A DNA stretch of 10,316 nucleotides, taken from JANNRR01 sp031401675 (GTDB lineage Bacteria > Pseudomonadota > Alphaproteobacteria > Rhodobacterales > Rhodobacteraceae). How positions within the stretch are numbered: the stretch's first letter is position 1; every line of letters starts with the position of its first letter. Shown in pieces: positions 6,944 through 10,316 of the stretch. The translations under genes were made by a program, and so were the position numbers. The notes below the pieces were generated by a model that was not told the DNA's origin, did no database searches, and saw only the letters and a program-made list of their open reading frames with translations. Location of the stretch: NCBI GenBank assembly GCA_031401675.1, contig JANNRR010000055.1:1-10316 (forward strand). The letters run 5' to 3'.

Positions 6944-8038
6944 GTGCCCCGCCCATCGCTGGAGCTGGCTGACATCTTCCGTGCTCATGGTCCTGCGTGG
7001 CGGCAGGCCCATGCGGGGCATGTCAGCCTGACCCAGCTCAAGGTGATGTCGGCCATCGAGGCCTGCCGAACCGAGGCGCTCGGCGGGCATGTGGCCGGTT
7101 GCGCCAAATGTGGCCACCACTACATCGCCTACAATTCCTGCAAGAACCGGCACTGCCCGAAGTGCCAAGGTCCGGCGGCCCGCGACTGGATGGCTGCGCG
7201 GGCCGAGAATCTGCTGCCCGTTGAGTATTTCCAAGTGGTCTTCACCCTGCCGGCCGAGATCGCGCAGATCGCGTTCTGGAACAAGAAGGCTGTCTATGAC
7301 CTGCTATTCCGCGCCTCCGCCGAGAAGGTGATAACCATCGCTGCCGATCCGAAGCGTCTTGAAGCAAGGGTAGGCATGACGGCGGTGCTGCATACTTGGG
7401 GTTCGGCGCTGAGCCACCATCCCCATATCCACATGATTGTCCCGGGCGGAGGCCTGTCGCCCGGGGGCACCCGCTGGATCGGCTGCCGACCGGGGTTTTT
7501 CCAGCATGTGCGGGTTCTGTCGCGGCTCTTTCGCCGCCTGTTCATCGAAGGCCTGCTCGCCCTGCACCACACCGGGCAACTCGTTTTCTTCGGTAACCAT
7601 GCCGGACTGGCCGAGACGGCCGCATTCAAAGCCTGGCTCACCCCGTTCCGCAAATCCGAATGGGTGGTCTATGCCAAACCGCCCTTCGGCGGCCCCGAGG
7701 CGGTTCTGGCCTATCTCAGCCGCTATACGCATCGCGTTGCCATCTCGAACAGCCGCCTGATCAGCGCCGATGCCCAGACCGTCGCCTTCCGCTGGAAGGA
7801 TTACTGCATCAAGACCGGCGACCGACGATCGGTCATGCGATTGGCCACCGATGAGTTCATTCGCCGTTTCCTGATCCATGTCCTGCCCGATGGCTTCCAC
7901 CGTATCCGGCACTACGGCCTGCTGGCCAGTGCCGGTCGCAAAGCCAACATCGCAAAGATCCGGAACCTGCTGGGGGAGGCGCTCCCCGTCGCGACCCCCG
8001 AAACGTCGGCCGAGCCGATCCCGCTCAGCCGCAGTTGA
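6944..8038 (+). CDS. IS91-family transposase, C-terminally truncated
   Basis: A 364-codon frame starting at GTG 6944. The N-terminus is complete in form: RPSLELADIFRAHGPAW, then the zinc-binding pattern CAKCGHHYIAYNSCKNRHCPKCQ at about residues 53-75. The HUH nickase motif appears as HHPHIHMIVPGG (about 157-168), and the catalytic tyrosine region as AYLSRYTHRVAISNSRLI, followed by RWKDY and HRIRHYGLLAS, all typical of IS91/IS801-like rolling-circle transposases. The usual C-terminal cysteine cluster (CPCCGGRM type) is missing: the last 15 or so residues run into antisense recombinase-partner DNA from about 8022. Only about 15 nt separate the start codon from tail-gene sequence, so any upstream promoter and the element's left end also seem lost. 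Probably not mobile, though the catalytic core is present. Confidence 0.88.
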   Translation: MPRPSLELADIFRAHGPAWRQAHAGHVSLTQLKVMSAIEACRTEALGGHVAGCAKCGHHYIAYNSCKNRHCPKCQGPAARDWMAARAENLLPVEYFQVVFTLPAEIAQIAFWNKKAVYDLLFRASAEKVITIAADPKRLEARVGMTAVLHTWGSALSHHPHIHMIVPGGGLSPGGTRWIGCRPGFFQHVRVLSRLFRRLFIEGLLALHHTGQLVFFGNHAGLAETAAFKAWLTPFRKSEWVVYAKPPFGGPEAVLAYLSRYTHRVAISNSRLISADAQTVAFRWKDYCIKTGDRRSVMRLATDEFIRRFLIHVLPDGFHRIRHYGLLASAGRKANIAKIRNLLGEALPVATPETSAEPIPLSRS

Positions 8039-8280
8039 CGGCTGACGTGGCGTTCAGCCAGCCCAACCGCTTCAGCCAGTTCCTGGATGGTGGCGAACTC
8101 GCCTGCTTCGATCCGCCGGCGCCAACCCCATGCCCGGCCAATGGCGCGCAGGATGTGCGGGTCTTGGGTCTGATCTTCGCTGGGGCGGTAGTCGGCAGGG
8201 GGCATGATCTTTGGCCGTCCGTTTTTCTTGCGCACCTTCTGGGGGATCAGGACGCGGATCGTTTCGGTTTGCTTGTTCAT
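8023..8280 (-). pseudogene. HTH partner protein of a large serine recombinase, truncated
   Basis: It starts at ATG 8280-8278, overlapping the recombinase stop as ATGA. About 86 native residues remain: a basic start with VRKKNGRPKI, then DPHILRAIGRAWGWRRRIEAGEFATIQELAEAVGLAERHVSRQLRLS, which has a helix-turn-helix look (ATIQELAEAVGLAERHVSRQL). Small proteins of this kind commonly follow phage-type serine recombinases in alphaproteobacteria. After RLRLS, family members continue with a second helical segment; here the frame enters antisense IS91 sequence and stops at 7912. The C-terminal half is therefore lost and function is unlikely. Confidence 0.65.
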
Positions 8281-8666
8281 TCGGCAGCCTCCATCTGGCG
8301 CGGCGCAACCATCTCGCGGACAACGCCTGCAATCCCCTCGCGCCGAAAATCGACCTCAAGCCCGGCGGCGGTGACCGTACCGCGCCGCACCAGAAGTTGG
8401 ATGATCCGAGCCTGTTCAGTGGGGTAGGAATTGCCCTTGTGCAGAGCTTCGCCCCGATAGACCCGGTTGTTCAGCAGCCGGTAAAGGTAGCCCTTGTCGA
8501 TCAAAGTGCCCTGCTTATTGCGGAACCCATCACGACGTAGTTCACACGCCAGCACCGTGGCGGAGCCGAGTTCGATGAACCGCGCGAAGATCTGGCGAAC
8601 GGATGCCGCCTCGGCGCCTTTCACAATCAGTTTACGACCCTGCACATCGTATCTACAGTCGAACAT
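8277..8666 (-). pseudogene. Large serine recombinase fragment with internal deletion
   Basis: The open frame is 129 codons. From about residue 6 (YDVQGRKLIV) it matches the Recombinase domain of large serine recombinases: AASVRQIFARFIELGSATVLACELRRDGF, then KGYLYRLLNNRVYRGEALHKGNSYP. Native proteins go on with a DNA-binding zinc ribbon and coiled coil. Here, at about residues 83-86 (near 8410), the frame jumps to the recombinase C-terminus: ARIIQLLVRRGTVTAAGLEVDFRREGIAGVVREMVAP. The N-terminal catalytic resolvase domain with its serine is absent beyond the junction near 8655. The internal deletion is in frame, so a peptide could still be made, but it cannot recombine DNA. It overlaps the HTH partner gene by 4 nt. 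Confidence 0.75.
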
Positions 8667-8997
8667 CGCGGGCGGCGAAGGCTTCGACTGGTTCTACGCC
8701 AGCGCTGCAGACCAGTCCGCGCAGATCCGCACGCCGATCACCGATGGCGCAGCGGGCAAGCCATGGGTTTTTCGTCCCAAGGATATCCGCGCGTGGTGGC
8801 AAAGCCAGCACTTCAACCGGCCGGGCGGGGTGGAGAGCGGCACGCCAACCGCATGGATCCCGCAATCGAAGCCAATCCGCTTCACTGAACTGGGCTGCCC
8901 CGCCATCGACCGGGGCACGAACCAGCCGAACGTGTTTTTCGACCCGAAGTCGTCCGAGAGCTTCACGCCGTTTCTCTCTCGCGGCTGGCGGGATGAC
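8662..8997 (+). pseudogene. Second GTA/prophage host-specificity protein fragment
   Basis: 112 codons read in one frame, from NIAGGEGFDWFYAS to SRGWRDD. Landmarks are TPITDGAAGKPWVFRPKDIRAWW, HFNRPGGVESGTPTAWIPQSKPIRFTELGCPAIDRGTNQPNVFFDPKSSESFTP, all hallmarks of the glycoside-hydrolase-like TIM-barrel domain of GTA host-specificity proteins. It would lie just upstream of the minus-strand fragment in a full gene, and the two share the SFTP-to-WRDD stretch in opposite orientation. Over those 39 bases they match at 31, mostly differing at silent sites, so they derive from two distinct copies. Neither a start nor a proper end is present; it is flanked by recombinase and IS3 debris. Confidence 0.8.
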
Positions 8998-9059
8998 CCG
9001 CACCCGCAAGGACCTCATCTCGCAGGTGGCCCGCAGGCTCGACGCCGTGCTCCCCGCGG
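8998..9059. other. Short unassigned junction piece
   Basis: About 60 bases lie between the end of recognisable tail-gene coding (8997) and the first recognisable IS3 residues (about 9060). In the IS3 frame it encodes MTRTRKDLISQVARRLDAVL from an ATG at 8993, which looks protein-like (alternating charged and hydrophobic residues). I do not recognise it as IS3, phage tail or recombinase. It may be a stub of another gene caught in the rearrangement. Confidence 0.3.
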
Positions 9060-9244
9060 ACATCCACCGCTTCGGGGCACCGGACATCATGAACACCGAT
9101 CAGGGTTCGCAGTTCAAGTCCTTCGCCGGGACCGACCGGCTGAAGCGAGCGGGCATCCGCATCTCGATGGACGGCAAGGGCCGCTGTATCGACAATGTGT
9201 TCATCGAGCGCCTGTGGCGGTCCCCGAAGTATGAATGCGTCTAT
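9060..9244 (+). pseudogene. IS3-family transposase C-terminal fragment
   Basis: About 61 codons of the OrfB catalytic core: IHRFGAPDIMNTDQGSQFKSFAGTDRLKRAGIRISMDGKGRCIDNVFIERLW ending RSPKYECVY. The aspartate in NTDQGSQF and the glutamate in FIERLW are 35 residues apart, the D-35-E spacing of IS3-type DDE enzymes. The first catalytic aspartate, the HTH part (OrfA) and the last residues after KYECVY are missing. At 9245 the similarity ends and hsdM sequence on the other strand begins. Two residues differ from what I would expect at strongly conserved places (FAGTD for FAWTD, RSPK for RSLK), consistent with an old, decaying copy. Confidence 0.85.
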
Positions 9245-9251
9245 TGTCGCG

Positions 9252-9971
9252 CCAGATTTCGGCTGTGGGACAATCGTGCAGCACCATGTTCATTTTCGCC
9301 AGGGCCCGGGTGGCGACGTCTTTTTCCTGACCGTAGATGGTGATGCCCGCCGGGGCCTCATCCCCCGCCTTCAACAAAAGCGATCCCGAACCGCATGTCG
9401 GGTCATAGATCGTTTGGTCCGGCCGCTTGGACCCGCTGATTCCGATGGCCTTCGCCATGATCCTCGACACCTCGGAAGGCGTGTAGAACTGGCCTTTGCT
9501 CTTGCCAGATTCAGTCGCGAAGTGGCGCATCAGATATTCATAGGCGTCGCCCAGGATATCATCGCCTTCGGCTCGGTTTTTGCGGAAATCAAGCTCAGGA
9601 CGGTTGAAGATCGCAACAAGGTTTGACAGCCGGTCAACCATTTCTTTGCCAGTGCCGAGCTTTTCTTCCTCGTTGAAGTCGGCAACATCGATAACGCCTT
9701 TTAGGTCGTTCGCCTCGGCCAGCTTCGCAATGATAATATTGATTTTCTCGCCAATCTCTTTGTCACCTTTCAGGGCGACCATATCGGCAAAGCTACCACC
9801 TTCGGGGATTTCGATCAGGCCGTCTGGATCACCCGCGTATTTGTCAGAGACGTATTTCACAAACAGCAAAACAAGGGCGTAGTCCTTATACTGCGAGGCA
9901 TCCATACCGCCCCGAAGCGCATCGCAGCTTGCCCAGAGTGAGCTGTAGATTTCTGATTTCTTAACTGCCAC
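9252..9971 (-). pseudogene. hsdM: Type I restriction-modification methyltransferase HsdM, N-terminal part
   Basis: 240 native residues starting at GTG 9971, within an open frame that runs to 9201. The N-terminal helical domain (YSSLWASCDALRGGMDASQYKDYALVLLFVKYVSDKY) is followed by the HsdM landmark GDAYEYLMRHFATESGKSKGQFYTPSEVSRIM (141-172) and the SAM-binding motif DPTCGSGSLL (190-199), then YGQEKD and MNMVLHDCPTAEIW. Right after W240 the frame leaves the family and enters antisense IS3 sequence. The catalytic NPPF/Y motif, the rest of the methylase domain, and any hsdS or hsdR are absent. In intact form it would methylate adenine as part of an M2S complex in the cytosol. Here the system is broken, and no restriction subunit is visible. 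Confidence 0.85.
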
Positions 9972-10242
9972 GAGGCCCCCGACTATTTTTTGCCACGCCT
10001 GCCGAATGATCGGCTTAGGTGCGCTTATTCATTCTGACAGCCAACAGGCTTTTGCCACTTCATTGTGGCCCAGCATAGCACGCTCCGGACCACCCAACTG
10101 ACTGTTCCGCCTTACGCTTGCATCGTCAACATGGTTATGGTGCGCCCTGCCGGAGATGTCCGGCCATTTGCAGTCAGAAGGCTTATCCCCTTTGCTCCGG
10201 CTCCCCCACATCTTGTGCCGTGAAGGCTTGCGGCCGTGCCGC
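9972..10242. other. Intergenic region upstream of hsdM and of the right-edge gene
   Basis: About 270 bases without a convincing gene. A perfect 6-bp hairpin with a 4-nt loop (GCCGGA-GATG-TCCGGC) lies at 10149-10164, without a T run. A 60-codon minus-strand frame (10029-10211) has no family resemblance or good RBS and is probably chance. A weak purine-poor GGGGG lies just before the hsdM GTG. I see no tRNA or repeat here. Confidence 0.4.
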
Positions 10243-10257
10243 GTTCGCTCTATGTTC
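10228..10257 (+). promoter_or_regulatory. Promoter with overlapping LexA (SOS) box
   Basis: GTTC-N7-GTTC at 10243-10257 is the exact alphaproteobacterial LexA-binding consensus. It overlaps a promoter-like pair: TTGCGG (10228-10233) and TATGTT (10251-10256) with a 17-bp spacer. LexA bound here would cover the -10 region. The predicted transcript start, about 6-7 nt after the -10, coincides with the ATG at 10263, so the mRNA would have little or no leader. No Shine-Dalgarno is present before that ATG. Confidence 0.6.
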
Positions 10258-10262
10258 CCCCC

Positions 10263-10316
10263 ATGCCGTCCCGCTGGAAAACGGACCGTCCGATGTCGCG
10301 CCAGGACTTCGAGGCG
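10263..10316 (+). CDS. Start of an unidentified, probably SOS-controlled gene (partial)
   Basis: Eighteen codons are visible from ATG 10263 to the window end, beginning MPSRWKTDRPMSRQDFEA; a second in-frame ATG lies at 10293. I do not recognise the protein from this part. The case for a real gene is the LexA box and promoter immediately upstream and an open frame to the edge. The lack of an RBS suggests leaderless translation. LexA-controlled genes in this group are usually DNA repair or mutagenic polymerase genes, but nothing in these 18 residues identifies one. Confidence 0.45.
   Translation, partial: MPSRWKTDRPMSRQDFEA

Larger units (their letters stand above)
6929..9251. mobile_element. 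Mosaic of truncated mobile elements
   Basis: Between the tail-gene fragment and the hsdM fragment, four or five partial elements are joined without complete ends: an IS91-type transposase (plus), a serine recombinase and its HTH partner (minus), a second tail-gene fragment (plus), a short unassigned piece, and an IS3 transposase end (plus). Approximate junctions, placed where protein similarity stops, are 6929-6943, 8022-8026, 8652-8661, 8997-9060 and 9245-9251. I could not identify terminal inverted repeats or target duplications at any of them. The layout suggests repeated insertion and deletion at one spot rather than a single composite transposon. Confidence 0.6.

Noticed and set aside
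6929..7234. N-terminal part of the 904-codon minus-strand frame
   Set aside because: It is antisense to the zinc-binding region of the IS91 transposase; the phage similarity begins only at SFTPYFSRGW.
7304..7912. 202-codon minus-strand frame
   Set aside because: Antisense to the IS91 catalytic core with its HUH and tyrosine motifs.
6918..8997. Inverted repeat or composite transposon bounded by the two SFTP-WRDD stretches
   Set aside because: The two stretches are coding homology with 8 differences in 39 bases, not terminal repeats of an element.
10029..10211. 60-codon minus-strand frame
   Set aside because: No RBS, no family resemblance, not linked to neighbours.
1..10316. CRISPR array, tRNA, rRNA or replication origin
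   Set aside because: No regularly spaced repeats, no tRNA-like stems with a CCA or T-loop pattern, no rRNA sequence and no iterons seen by eye.

Overview
The window is GC-rich and reads as chromosome (or a large replicon) of an alphaproteobacterium, most likely in the Rhodobacteraceae/Paracoccaceae. The evidence is the codon usage, a tail gene related to the gene-transfer-agent (GTA) host-specificity protein, and an alphaproteobacterial LexA box (GTTC-N7-GTTC) near the right edge. There are two contrasting halves.

Positions 1-4340 hold a compact sulfur-handling locus. An ArsR-type repressor fused to a rhodanese domain is read rightward. A tightly overlapping operon is read leftward from the same about 100-bp divergent promoter region, which contains an imperfect 20-bp palindrome suited to be the operator. 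In order, the operon encodes a persulfide-dioxygenase-like metallo-beta-lactamase (MBL) hydrolase, an MFS permease, a DsrE-family protein, the collapsed remnant of a small rhodanese, a 23-residue leader-like peptide, a small MerC-like membrane protein, and a nucleoside phosphorylase that runs off the left edge. Stop and start codons overlap at nearly every step (ATGA, ATGA, TGATG, GTGA, then a 14-nt overlap). Two lesions are visible: a one-base deletion in the MFS gene and an internal deletion with frame change in the rhodanese. The permease and the rhodanese therefore look inactive while their neighbours are open.

Positions 4520-9971 are a graveyard of mobile DNA made of truncated pieces joined end to end. 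In order they are: the C-terminal 802 residues of a GTA-like tail protein (minus strand), fused in frame to a tail-fibre-like region; an IS91-family transposase lacking its C-terminal end (plus); two pieces of a large serine recombinase module, namely the recombinase with catalytic domain and middle removed and its HTH partner (minus); a second, divergent piece of a GTA-like tail gene (plus); the last about 60 residues of an IS3-family transposase (plus); and the first 240 residues of a type I restriction-modification methyltransferase HsdM (minus). None of these is complete. The two tail-gene pieces end at the same protein motif in opposite orientation but differ in nucleotide sequence, so they come from different copies.

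Positions 9972-10316 are intergenic DNA followed by the first 18 codons of a rightward gene. That gene has a promoter overlapped by the LexA box, and its start codon falls where transcription would begin, which suggests a leaderless, SOS-controlled gene.

I do not see CRISPR repeats, tRNA or rRNA genes, or an intact new defence system. The best candidates for new biology are the sulfur operon with its permease, MerC-like and nucleoside phosphorylase members, and the SOS-controlled gene at the right edge.
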